Of a DNA stretch of 64,000 nucleotides, positions 1-12,695 are shown piece by piece. Numbering within the stretch: position 1 is the stretch's first letter; every line of letters begins with the position of its first letter. This DNA comes from Taenia hydatigena. Its lineage: Eukaryota > Platyhelminthes > Cestoda > Cyclophyllidea > Taeniidae. The notes beneath the pieces were generated by a model. That model was given only the letters and a program-made list of their open reading frames with translations. It was not told the DNA's origin and made no database searches. The DNA is taken from the NCBI GenBank assembly GCA_036345935.2, contig JADWOT020000007.1, positions 1,256,517-1,320,516 of the forward strand. The letters are read 5' to 3'. The translations under genes were made by a program, and so were the position numbers.

Positions 1-3000
1 GATTAGGAACACAGAAGGAAGTGGGGTTAAAGTACATTGAACGTTTTCTGGAGACCAAAATTTTGACGCAGAGGTTTTGCCATGTTTACTAGAGGATCGG
101 TAGCAGACCCTTTCAATGGATACTTTCGACTTTTCTACCCGAATCAGCATATCTTTAACATCTGTATGTCAGCATACCTTGGCCGTGTATCGCCCGTTTT
201 TTCAACTGCCTTATTATGAGCGCCTGTGCTAATGAAAATTATTCGAGCGGTAAAATTGAGAACTAATGCTGACTTTTCTGCGAATTTTCGTCACGTTAAG
301 CAGTGATCCATCATTTGGTGGGGGAATAATAAGAGACTCAATTAAGTAGTCGATTAATCTTAACAATTTTTGCAGCGTTGCCCATGTCCCCAAAGAATTG
401 TTTCTGAGGCGGTCAAGTATGCTCAGATTTGGAGTTACAACACGTTGCGCACACACATTATGCGGCCAATGGGCCTGCAACTACTTGTTTGTCGATGGCG
501 CAGGAGATTCCACACTCACATAATGACCTCTATACTTTTACAGCATTTTTCATCAGTTCTTGCCATTATTTCACCTTTTAATTTCACTTTTAATTTGATT
601 AGGATCATACTTAGCCGCTGACTTTAGCTCTGCATGTACGACTGATCAACACAAGGCGGACTTGCCAACTACTCACTGAAATGACTCGTGCATGATTCCA
701 TTAGCATTAATCATCGGCGCACTCATCAAACCGGCAGACTCTAATATGTTCTCATAAGAGGAGCACAAGCGTAGTGTTTTGAGTCCATATTGGTGTCGTA
801 TGCTAAATTAGTATGCAAGACCATGCGGTTTGCTACCGTACGAAAGGGCTATCAGGCTCTTTACATTGTTGGGATCTCATGCTGTCAGACGTAGATACAG
901 CCCCTGTATCGCGTAGTTTAACGCAGAGTCAAACGAAGCGCCAAGTTGCTACGCAGAATTTCCTACTCTATCAGGATGTCCATTAAGATGTTTACGTGGC
1001 AATAGTTGTTTTGCCTGGCAGAAGACGGAAAGAGCTTGAACGCCTTTTCCCTTGCGAGTAAATGGAGAGCTTTAGTGGTTGATGTTTAGTCGCACTTCTA
1101 AGCGACTAGCTAATGGTTCAAACTTAGGAGCGAGAAGACCTACCTAATTTTACCAGCACCAAAGACGATGGTTGATAACGAATTCGCCACATGCTTGAGC
1201 GAGTGGGCTGTAAGAGGCCGCAAATGCACTAACGATCTGAGGCTGCTAATGTGTGTATAACGATTGTTGGGCGCGTTTAGCGTGCGGCAACTTGGAAATG
1301 CCCACGAGGGTGACTACATAAGTCCTAACTGAGCATGGTAAGATTTAATGCCAAAACCACCAGAGCGGAAATAATGCTGTGTCCAGATGGCAAAACAAAA
1401 GCCTACAAATCCACATATCGCCGTGTTTGTGAACAGGATATTGCAGTGTGTCTGTGCAGTGGCGGCGTTTTGACTTTTATATGCATAACTCAACATACAT
1501 ATCGATTGAGCAGTCACGATGAAGTGGTTGATTCGGTATGAATGAGCTCTATGAAAGGACTATTTCTTCCTAAAAGCCGAAGTTGTCATTTGGGTGGGCT
1601 GCCTGCGGTCCAGTAACAGCCTTACTAACACCTCAAAATGCAATCAGTTCTGTCCTCCATCCAATATGCATAAATGAGAACAGATGCCGATGCTGAAGGA
1701 CAGGTAAATTGGTCTGATACTGGTTAAAGAACAAAAACCAAAAATGTATGCCTCGGGGTGCTGAGCCTGTGGATCTTTAAAATCTAATGACCGTCGAATG
1801 TGTGACTGCTGATAAACAAAGTGATGACCCAAAAACGCCTTTTACAAAGCTAAGTACGTGGTCCCTTTGGGCGAAGACGAGCATAGGAACAGCGGGACAG
1901 CGAATAGACTCAAGAGACTTCCAAGTGATTATAAGTTGAAGACTAGGAATCACCATACTAGCCTTAAACACTTTTGGCTCAGACTGACGATGAGCCATAA
2001 ATTTCAGGAAATAACATCTATATAAAGATCTATGCGTACTAATTTAACTAATGAATTGGGCTGGTTGAAAGCGAACAACCACATTGAATTTTACAACATA
2101 CGTGCGATGTTCATTAAATCGTACAGCTTATCAGCTTTTAACAACGTTGGCGACCGCGTATTCAAGTTAATAGTCATAGCATGATGATGGAGCCACAATA
2201 ACATTCCCTTCTATGTTTGGCTCTAGCAACTGGCATCAATGACGCATTCATGCTTAGAAGATCAACTTAAAACAAAGGCACTTGTGCAGACGAACTGCCA
2301 GAGATGATTTGCGAATGGATTAAAGCAGTAAATGAAGCTTCGTAGGGTGGCGTTGTAGCCATCACACACTTGTTAAGTCCAAGCTAATAAATAAGATGAC
2401 GAAAAACGATGGAAATCCTTGCACTTATGAGGCATATCGTAATTAAGAGTGAAATAGGTGGTTGACTACAACTTGCCATCACCCAGGATAAAATGCATGC
2501 AGCTAAGAAGCTGTCAACATGAAAGCCGTCCAGGGATCACCGTTCGCAATGCCAAGTATAAGGCCAGATCAGTTGGTTGAAAGGTGAATAACGCTTAGGC
2601 AATCAGGTGCTAAGGTCCGGTTCCCGCCTCTAAAGTGTGTGAATGTCTTGCAGAACTAAGTGCATGTTTGAAAGCTAGGCTTTCGACAAAGCTTAAGCCT
2701 CCAGGTTAATGGAGAGTCTCCACCTGAGTAAGCCGAGGGTGGAAACGCTTTCAATGCGTTGTGTGCAAAGTAGCGTAATGAATAAAACTCACGATAATTA
2801 TCAATGATTCTTACAACCAACGAAATGATCTTGAAAGAAATGCATATCCTCGTAGGTGCCTAACACGAACTATCGAGATTCAAAGGCGCCCGAATAGAAT
2901 CATGGTATAAATATTGTCGTATGAAAGGGGAAGAAGTTTGCGTTATCGGCAGAAACAAGCAATAATCGTTGAGTTTTGGAGACACGTTGAGAGGTACAAA

Positions 3001-6000
3001 TGAAAAACGAATGAATCAGGATGTGGTCCTGTACCTAACCCCAAATCGGAATTTTGGCTTGAACCAGACTAAATAGTGCTTATGATGGAAAACTCAGATG
3101 TAGAGGGTAGTAAATTTATATGATGGCAACTACGATTTTACAAGTGTCTCAGACTACAAGACTTATAAATTACTGGATCTAGTACCTATCCAAAAATTGC
3201 TTACATTTTAAAACATTATAACGGCAGATGTATTTCCTATAACTTAGGCAGTTTCTTTCTCAAAAATTAAAGTAATTTATTTTTCACACTATGCTGTGGC
3301 ATGAAATTGACATTCACTCTGTAGACGCGAACGGTCCTAAAGAAATTGAGGTTACATAAAGAGTGCATAAATTTTCATCCCCGATTTCCACTGCTAAAAC
3401 CAATGCTATCTCAAAGCATGCATTCGACTTAGATTTTTGACCGTGCCTGCGATTGATGGGAATGGGCAAATGGAAGCGCCACTGCTTATTTTGGAATCAT
3501 TTCTTCTCTTCTTCTCTTCGTGCCTAACCGAAGACGTGCCTTTGTATGGGTTCGTTTCATATTGATGAGCTATATAAATATAGCGTTTGTTGATGCTAAG
3601 ACCTTTAGCACCTGAATTGCAGTCCTGCACAGCAAGTAATAGAAAGTGAGATATATTTCAGGTGGCAGAACTAGGTCCCCTTCCGGATGGGCGTTAGGAT
3701 GGCTGTGATCGTCACAGCGATACTTCTGCTCGATATATGACATTCATAAAGATTGTATTCTGGGTTAAAAAGTGGCGCTGTGCTTCCATTAAAGCGCATT
3801 ACTCATTCTAGAGCATCGAGTTTTGCTACTGTTGCATTTGATGCGACCATGTCGCAATGTATTCTCATTTTATGAACTGTGAGCATCATGAACGGCGATA
3901 CACCGCTTGACGCATGAACTGCAACATCTAGGTAGGACGCGGTTGTCCAACGCAAAAAAATCTGTCTTTTGGGTATAGGTTTACGTTGAAGACCTCCAGA
4001 AGTGCAGTTAGACTGCAATTCGTCCCGTTTTTAGGTTCTTCATCCTGCAAATGTCCAACTATCTTGTGCGTTTTATGGATTTCGGAGTTTATGCACCATT
4101 CGGTAGATAATTTGTATTTGACAATAGCGCCCAGAGAAGTGGATTCCCCAGTGGAGGTACGTGTTGACACAATGCTTAAATCTAGCGCTTTTAAGGGCTC
4201 GGCATCGGCTGAGCTTGGGAGCTAGTCTATAAGAAAAAAGTGCACCGTTTCCTCCTTTTGTGACCATTGAGGGACTCATGGTGTAAACAGCCGCTAATTC
4301 TTCTCAAAAATCTGCGGAATAGATTAGCGTGGTACCCAGTGCTCTGGGTAACACAGATTAGGCACAATTCACAATACTCCTGCTCATAGTGTTTAACATT
4401 TTTTCCCTTAGTCCAGTCGCTACAGTAACTTCTGGAAAAAGGTTCGCACTAATGAGTTCCAGAACACCAGGTCTGCAGGCGATTTAACATCATCTTGATA
4501 TATAGAGCATCATCCATTTTGGGGATGCATTTGACCATTTCAGACCTATCAATCATTGCTCTTGCTGCTGATTTATGAGAGGATACGCGGAGCCTCTATT
4601 GCATCGCAGCCTGTCAGACATATGCAGTGTGTATTTTTTAATGATATTGATAGGTCTCGCTCAAAATAAGGTAAGCACTACAACACCACTGGTCGCTGCC
4701 GGGTTCTGTGTGCAAACAAGGCATCTGAATTGCTTTGAATATCCTCTTTTCTGTGCCGCACTATAAAATCGTACTGCTTTATTTCTTCCTAACACTGTCT
4801 GTATCTGTAACTGTCTCCATCTTTCATTGTGTTCAACAGAGTCAGTGCCTGATCAGCCGTTGTCAGAATGGCATTCATCGCTAATAGATGAATATTGTAA
4901 AAATAGGAGGTTTTCGCGTTGCATGTTTGCTTTTATGGCACCATTCATTCACTGCGTTTGATACTCGCCACAGCTCAACTGACAAAAGTGCACTAGGTAG
5001 GCCGTTGTTTGATAATGCATCCAGATTGTGGACGTGGAGCAGCAACACAGATGATTGAACTTGGAAAACGACTAAAACCAAAACAAGATAGCAGTGAAGT
5101 GAATATCAAATATGGGATTCAAAGTGCAAAGATTGAAGTGCAAATGAAAATGCGCAAGTTCGACCTTAACACTGGTAGCTGCTGTCACATACTTAGCAGT
5201 AGACACCAGGCATTAGGCGGTAGAATACCCTGACGTCGACATAGATCACTTTGGGACAACCATCAAAGAGCAAGACCAAAGACAACTCAGTCATTTGCTC
5301 GGTTATGACGGCGATTCGGCAATCAAATTTCATGCATTTGATGATGGTCGTAGGAGATTCTTGGCATACATGCCCTTGTCAGCAACCAAATCACACATGG
5401 GGAGGACACTAGGACTCGTGAAATACTCTGGGCGCTGCGAATAACAGGCAATCTATAGTCGAAGGGTATCCTCTTCAGTTTGTTTCCTCTGTATTGCAGA
5501 TGCTTGCAAATGCATCGACTGGCCCAACAACCTGTCATTAATTCCAGCTTGATCAAATACCTCTGGGCAAGTAAAAACGGTGGCTATGTAATGGTACCAA
5601 CTACATAATCACTTGACATAACTTGAAGTGCCATCAAGATTGGTGCTAACTACGGACGCATTAAAAAGGAACGCACCTTTAGTGGCATATCGGTTTTCCA
5701 AATGGACTGCTAGCGTTTGCGCTTGGTCAACATCTGTGGATACCAGACATGATGAGCCGTAGAGGGCCGTAAATGATAGCGATTTTTACTATGGGGTATC
5801 GTTCTCTCTCGAGGAAAAAAAATAAAATGGTTTTGTTTTCTTAGATAAGCATATTCCGCACATTACCTTAAGTTCAATCTTAAGGACTTGTAAGCCTAGG
5901 CTTCTGTAAAAAGGGCTGTACTGGCATAAAAGCGCGTTTTCCATCTGAGCATCCAATGTCCCGATTCGGTGTGTCAACAGCTGCAATCATGGTGAGCGCG

Positions 6001-7020
6001 TATTTAAAGACAACCTGACTTACTGTTTATCAGCAGGACGCGCATTCGCAATGCTTCGATTCTTCTGTCGGAGTCTGTCAGTACCCTTCAATTGGCAGGG
6101 ATTGAAATGGCAAAATAAAGTCAACTAATGTCATGTTAGAGCAGCTAAAGCATCTAGGACCGGCTCTGGATGCATCCCTCCTGCTGCGCGCTACTTTTAC
6201 TCCCTCGAAGATGATGGACGCTTCAAAACGACTGTCACGTGAGCAAAGATCAGAAAGATGAATTCTACGTGTCACCTTTGACAGATTAGAGAGCTTAGTC
6301 TAGCATGTAACAAGATAATGCTGCAAGCGTTAACTACTCAGCGGCACACGTGTAAGGTTGCCTGTCTCATAATTACGTCTGGTTTGCCATGGTACGATTA
6401 GGTGTGAAGGTCCAAGTCGGTTGGACGAATGATTTGACAAGCAACACATTAAGATGTTGGCCAAAAAACAGAGATCCGGTGTGATAAATAACCTCCTTAG
6501 TTATTTTGGCATCCTACAGGCGCATGAATCTATAGCCATGCCAGAAAATTGCCACGATCAGCGTCGGCAATGAGCGCACATTCTTCCTTACATGACTCTA
6601 ATTGTCACCTCACAATTGGAAAAGAAGTTGCGGAGTGACTAACAACTTGCGTAGTAGCCATTATTTTTGGGCGTTAGACAATGCTTACCACTGTCATGTG
6701 CGCATCGAGAATTACAGTGGTGCATTAAAATGTCTCGGATTAATCTTAATGCGCTTAATTCACCACGTGGGTTAAATGAGCAATCCATCTCGTTGCAACC
6801 GTTGGTCTCAAATATGGCTTAGGAAGCATTTCTACAACTGCATTTGAAAGAAAATTATCCTAATGAATGGGTAAATGAAATCCTAAATTATAACTTTTAC
6901 TTCTTTGGCCCATTAGGTCGGCGTAGTAAATTACGCATCAAACTCCATGTGTACGGAGTCCCCATGGGCATCCAAAGATGATAACTGCTTCGTATTGGAT
7001 GCCATTTTAAGGGGAACAAA
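1..7020. other. no recognisable gene
   Basis: I see no protein, RNA or repeat that I can name in these 7 kb. The longest open frames are about 80 codons, lie on both strands in overlapping frames, and lack family motifs. A frame at 5009-5233 (+) gave a moderately protein-like peptide but has no recognisable domain or clear splice context. The stretch reads as diverged intergenic or intronic DNA. Confidence 0.6.
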
Positions 7021-7360
7021 TGCATTGCTTCATTATCCACCCTTATTTGGCTTTCGCCTTAACGTGTTTTAAAGTTGCTCTTGCAGGCTTGGTGTCACCT
7101 CGTGGAGAAGGAATGATCAACATAGAACTGCCAGCCAGAATTGATGCTCATCATATTCAATGGATGAATGAAAACGCCCTACGGGCGAAAAGAGGTTAAA
7201 ATCGGTGTAATTCACCTTTGGTTGCTTACAAAGCTGATATCTCATGCTGTTGCGCTAACCAATGGTAGTACTTATGACTGAAATAATTGCACGTAGCAGG
7301 TTTCCAGTTCTCGAGGCAATGTGTGCCACCCAAAAATTATTTAAACTGACGCTTGCCAAG
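7021..7360 (+). repeat. dispersed repeat R1, copy 1 (diverged)
   Basis: This is the most diverged member of a repeat of about 340-390 bp that occurs five times in the window. Shared anchors with the other copies are the stretch around ggtgtcacctcgtgg (about 7090), the 'agaattgatgctc' segment (about 7137), 'aaataattgcacgtagcagg' (about 7281) and 'ctcgaggcaat' (about 7311). It is followed about 115 bp later by repeat R2, as also happens at 11.5-12.7 kb. It has no clear coding capacity in either strand, no A/B boxes I can see and no terminal A-tail, so its class is unknown. Confidence 0.6.
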
Positions 7361-7474
7361 TCCCATCCAAGTCGCTTCGTACCACTTCTAAATTAAATCG
7401 TCGTTTAGCCCTTATTACAAAAAATTGCTTTGCACCATGGATATGAACTTCAGGCATATTTCAAACTCATTCAC

Positions 7475-7815
7475 GGAACTAACTCGAATCATGATAGAAT
7501 TTACCACAGGGAAGAGAATCGTCAAACACAAATCTTGGGTGCGATATCCAAGCGCAAAGTAATCCCCATAAATGTAGGTATCCCTAGTAAAATTGAGCTG
7601 GATTGGTTTTGCATCACATAGGTCTTTTGAAGGCTGAGGACCCTGTTGCCTTAGTCCGTTCAACCTGCTGCTGCTACTTATGTATATCAAGCGGTGGAAA
7701 ATTTCAAAGCAGATGCTAGGTTGGCAGCGGTAACAGTAGCCAATAACGGCAGAATGCAATTCACATTCACAAAGCATTGAAAGAAGTGCCAAGTTTACAA
7801 GAGCAACTTTAAAAC
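7475..7815 (+). repeat. dispersed repeat R2, copy 1
   Basis: This segment matches 12345-12695 in direct orientation. Shared landmarks are 'atgatagaattt', 'gagaatcgt', 'atatccaagcg', 'tgctgctgctacttatg' and the 'gcagaatgcaa/gtggaatgcaa' block near the 3' end. Both strands show open stretches (125 codons on the reverse strand at 7415-7792), but these do not match between the two copies and carry no known motif, so I do not call a gene. R2 follows R1 in both places and may be part of the same larger element. Confidence 0.6.
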
Positions 7816-10800
7816 ACGAATTGCTAATTGAGCTTATCGATTTACGTTCCAGTACATTTGGTCTGCAAGGGCAAGAGCCATAATTGTATTAGTTATAAGG
7901 TAACACATCGATTACGTGTGACCGGCAACCAATAAAGCCAATGCTGCATTAGGATGACGGGGTCCTTGTTGGGACAGTAAAGTGGCTTTCGCAGTTCCTT
8001 ACGGCTGGTTGAGCGTGGCCGGTGAAGAACACGCCTAAGGTGACAGAATCCGATTAGCAAATGGATTGTTTGCCGAGAACTGCCTTTTGCACACACAAAA
8101 GTTGGCGGTTCATCTGCACTGGGTACAAATGAGACTGTTTCTGCTGGTCTTTGGATCAGAGTCACAATAAAGCGAACATTAGAGCCAATGAAAATTGTTT
8201 GGAGTTGCAAAATGGCTACAATTGGAAGGCAAAATGCCGTTGCAAGGAAGTGAACGACATACAAAGAGGTTCAAAGGCTAGTATGCGATATCTTTAAAGC
8301 ATTTTTACGAGAAAAAGAGCAGGGTCGCTGACCGCGCCCCAAAACCGCATGCACGGTTGAGAGGATAGAGCAGTCATCATTTACGTATCGCCATTGCTAC
8401 AGCTTCTAGATTTGAGAGTCACTCTTCTCCCGTTGCAGAGCAACTCAAACGATAACTGTTTTCTCTGCTGACACTAGTCCACGATGAATCAAAGGCAATT
8501 TACTAATCACGAGGTCTTCTCCTCTATATACTCGACAGTGAGAACGAGAGTAAAGATAGGGTTGGGCACAATTTAAGTAAGCTTTTTAATCGCCTTGGCA
8601 AAGAGAGTTAGAGCAACCTCAAATAACTGCGTTAAATTCCCGTCTCCCAAATGTTCGAGCACCCACAGCACCTTAAGATGATCCCATTCATCCAGGTAAC
8701 AAAGAATCCTTGCAACTTGCCTTATTCAATTGACCAACAGCTTTCGCTGAATTGTAGATGACATGCTCATTTTCCAAGGGTATTAATGCTTTGCTACCAG
8801 CACTCTTCTTTGTATTCACACAGGGCGCTATACGGCTGTGGACGAAAGAGCGTTGGCGAAATAATCACAAGCGGGTCGCCACATCTATTGGGTGTAAACG
8901 AGCAGTTAGTTATTGCAGAGAAGGCGGAACAACACCATCCCACCTCGAGTAACAAAGATGGCTAAATGATGTAGTTAGTCCAGTTAGTGCAACTGCGCCA
9001 TCTTATTGTAGGTAAGAAGGAAGTGTATGTGTAAGATATTTGAATATTTTTCACTTTAGGTTAATAAAAGGAAGTAAAATAAGCAGCTTTTGTCTGCAGT
9101 AAAGGATTAACGAAGTCTTATTTCCGATTCCTTATTTAATAGGGTCTAATCACTTCCAATATTTTGCTTCTGATAGTCGGAAGTAAGCGATTAAACATCG
9201 TAAAACGTTCCAATTTCACTACAACTTCAAGTATATTCATGCCATCACGCCACTGCTACTGAAGTCGCGACGTCGATTAAAACACCAAGCATTGACACCA
9301 ACCTCTGAGCCACTCGTAACAGTTCGTTCTTGTCCTCTTAAAAACCAGATTCGTTATCTCTAGAGTCCTGTGACCAAAAAAAGGACAAAATGTAGTGAAT
9401 TGCCACGGAATCCACCAATTTGGTGAAAAAAGCAGCCTTTTTGGAATTTACTTGTAGAGACACTTGAAAAGAAAGCTGACAAATTTGGTAACCCAGGAAA
9501 GGGTTTTATTATTTAGGACTGAGCAAATAAAACAAAAACTTAGGTGGAGGGGTAGAATTCAAGTTGGTGGCTCGGCTTCCATGTTCATAAGCAGCATTTA
9601 TCGCTGAACATTAACCAATTTGTGTTAGAAACAGTTTCTGTTGTGACAAATATACTTGAAATTGCGCTAGACCCCTGTGTTTGTACTATCCCATCAGGTT
9701 ACCTCTTGTAAGACCTTATGCCAGACTGGAAAATAAATCTTGCTAGCTCTAGCAAGTGATGGGAGTGGAAAACGGAATTACAACGAAACAATCTAAGCAG
9801 AAAATCGCAATTTCCTATCTCTCTTGTGATATTCGTTGCATATGCCGACGAATCACCCTCATTCCCAAACGCGCTCCTTAGTCATAATAAGCCCTAAAGA
9901 GAGTGAAGTCGCCTGCTTAGTAAAAAATCTTCCCAATCGCATTCGAAGTTAAAGGTTAATGCAGCCAGCTCACTGGTACTTGTAAAAAGCCGATTTCTTC
10001 GGAATGAGAGACTGAAGTCAAGTAGGTTACCCTTTGTGTTGAAGTGGATGAGTCAATTTGAATGCAGTATTAAACATGTGTTCCATTTATCATTCAGGTG
10101 GAAATGACTTTACGATTTCACTCTGGCTTTTAGTTTTGGAAAATGTCAAACTAAGCCAGATCTAACTTTGACAGCACTTTTGTATGTATGTGCATGGATT
10201 ATTCTGCGCATCTATTCCCTTGCGCTAAGTGAAAATTCTTTCACAGAAAGCAGGCGGATTTGGTCCATACAGCAGCTGAGGGATAGAGAAGTGGAAGGAG
10301 GGACTGGAATCACTGCACTGATTTCCTGTCCATGTGTCAGGCTGGCATTTTTTGGGATATGGCTTCTCAAGAAAGTCAATCCTACCAATGTCGCGGTACA
10401 GGGGGCTTCCAAATCCCATAAATAATAACGGTTGGAGGGAGACACCATATCGGCAAATAATGCGAGTGCATTTTGTGCATATCCTTAAAGATACAATTGT
10501 CATAGTAGTTTTATTGGTCAATTCCGATAAAGAAACAGCCAACACTGTGACCTCTATGCATCAAAGAGGCTAATAGCATTGGTTGAATCCCAGTCTCCTC
10601 GACGCAACGATCAGAGCGCATAAATTGAGGGAGATATATCAGAATGGTCCGTAGCTTAAGCGAAAATAAAAGCCTCTAATCCTGTGCTATCGGCTAGGCC
10701 ATGCAATGGAAAACATAATCAATGCATAAACCGCAACGATCGCCAGGTGCATTTCGATGGACACAATTCTGCAGTTGTGTTAACATTTGATTGCGCTGCG

Positions 10801-11559
10801 TTGCTTGCGTTAACTGCAAGAAGCGGTAATGAAAACATCCTTCATTGCATTTTCAAGCAATGGAATGACTTGCAGGCTATAAAAGGCAGTCAATGTTGGC
10901 TCACAAAATAAAAGCGTGTCAAAATCCGTAAGAGACTCGCATCAATATTTTAAGTTAAATGGTGTTCATTTGGTTATGAATAGCGTGGTCTTCAATGAAT
11001 GGATGCAACGTGGCAGCTAGAACTATAGGCAAAACCTATTTTGTGCACGTTATTAATGCCATTCATTGTATCACACTCAGTCACAACGGGCAACTTTCAC
11101 GTCACCTACGTCGAATTACGTCGGAACACTCCTTTGACACTTAAAGTAACTTTTTTTGAACTATTATCATCACGCTATTACTGTTATATTCATTAGAATG
11201 TACTTGAAGTTAGAATTGTTGGCAGCTAAAATGACGAATGGGCTGCGGTATCTACTAATTGCCGTTATTGAAAAACTTGGTTTCCTAAGATCGACATATT
11301 TACCAACAACAAATGCATTTGCGACTTTCGCCTTTTCAGAATAATTGCTTTCTAATGCGAACAGAATTTAAGCGGAACGGAAGCACACCTTATAACGCAT
11401 TCAATCACTAGAAAGAAATTTTTGCTTTTGCAACATACGTAAGCTTCGTTTTCACCGGCGACCCCAATGACCTGGAGTGCTGTGCCACACTTTCCACTAA
11501 AACCCTTCATTCCGCCTAAATACTTAAAACTTCCGGTCGCTCTCCTCTCATGGTGATTG
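7816..11559. other. no recognisable gene
   Basis: Nothing supportable is seen. A 123-codon reverse-strand frame at 7893-8264 and overlapping frames on both strands at 10168-10573 lack motifs, and their mutual overlap suggests chance. No tRNA, no array and no simple repeat longer than a short homopolymer was found. Confidence 0.55.
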
Positions 11560-11914
11560 ATGTTGTTTTATCTCCATTTTTGGCTTGCAATGCACATTGT
11601 GGAACGCAAAGATTATAACTGTTGGAGCATTACGTCGGAGTCACCCAACTCTATGTGAGCCCTCGTGTCACCCTACGGAGATAGCATAATCCACACAGAG
11701 CTGCCAGTCAGAATCGATGACCTACATTTGCAGTGAATGAATGGAAAACTCTAAGAGCGTGTTAAAGTTGGCCTCGGTTGCACTGTTGCACTGATCAATG
11801 ATGGCGCTTGTGAGCGAAATGATTGCGCGTAGTAGGATTACGAGTCCCGAGGCAACGAGGGTCACCAAAAAAGCATTAAAATGGCTGCCTGAACTGACGG
11901 AGTAGTGTGAGATG
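11560..11914 (+). repeat. dispersed repeat R1, copy 2
   Basis: This is a direct-orientation copy of R1. It aligns with the copies at 30.9 and 33.5 kb from the 'ggcttgcaatgc' region through 'agaatcgatg', 'gagcgtgtt', 'attgcgcgtagtagg' and 'gagtagtgtgagatg' at the 3' end. It lacks a roughly 35-bp internal block (the segment around ccaccttcgggtgttttc) that is present in the later copies. R2 follows about 430 bp downstream, a wider gap than after copy 1, which suggests an insertion or loss between the two parts. Confidence 0.7.
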
Positions 11915-12344
11915 CAAGCTTGCTGCACAAATGCAGACGAGGGATAGGGAAATCGGGTTGATTATATGAAGTCCTAGGCTGTATTGGGGCACCGGATCAC
12001 TTTGAGCCAAGGAGAGAGATCACTTCATGCGTTTTCAGGTCAGCCAAAGTTTGCTAAATTTGACAAATGGCTAAAAAGCGCATCCCATTTTAAAAAGCGC
12101 ACAAAGCGTTTTCTATATTCACATGCAATTTAGATAATGAAATCGAACGCTTTTCGATGGCATGTGGAAGTTGTTGCAATCCACTTCAGCCTATTTGTCA
12201 AGTTCCACTCAAATTATCTGCAGTTTTTTGGATTGTTATGCCGTTTTGCTTTTATTCCAAAGAATGGCCATGAGCCATAGGCAAGTTCTTTACGCATATT
12301 CCAAGCTCTTATGCACAGAAATTGCAAAGTTTTGTAAAATAGAG

Positions 12345-12695
12345 TATAACAAACTCAGCATGATAGAATTTGGCACACGGCAGAGAATCGTTAAGCATAA
12401 CTATTGGGTGCAATATCCAAGCGAAAAGTAATGCCCATGAATTTGGGATTACCTGATGAAATTGATCTGGATTGATTTTACACTGCAAAAGTCTTTCGAA
12501 GGCTACGAGCCCTCCTGCCTTATTCAGTTCAACTTGCTGCTGCTGCTACTTATGCGTATTTAGTAGTGGATAAGTGGCGAAGCAGTCGCAAGGTTGGTGG
12601 TGGCAGTAGTAGCTAATGGCAGGTGGAATGCAACCTGCATTCACAAGCGAAACAAAGAAGCGCAGACTGAACAAGAGCAGCCTTGAAACTCGATT
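12345..12695 (+). repeat. dispersed repeat R2, copy 2
   Basis: Direct-orientation homologue of 7475-7815, sharing the 'atgatagaattt', 'agagaatcgt', 'atatccaagcg' and CTG-rich 'tgctgctgctacttatg' landmarks in the same order. Small insertions and deletions and many substitutions separate the copies, so the duplication or transposition is old. No coding function is conserved between the copies. Confidence 0.65.

Noticed and set aside
2560..3060. rRNA- or group I intron-like feel (several local stem-loops, 'gtgcaaagtagcgtaatga')
   Set aside because: No continuous match to small- or large-subunit rRNA could be built, and no intron core (P7/P3) could be identified.
5009..5233. 74-codon forward frame with protein-like composition
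   Set aside because: No recognisable family, no acceptor or donor of quality, and no neighbouring exon.
7415..7792. 125-codon reverse frame
   Set aside because: It lies within repeat R2 and is not conserved in the second R2 copy.
8341..8370. Group II intron domain V-like string (accgcatgcacggttgagagg)
   Set aside because: Too short and without the catalytic AGC triad or the domain V fold. It is far from any intron-encoded protein.
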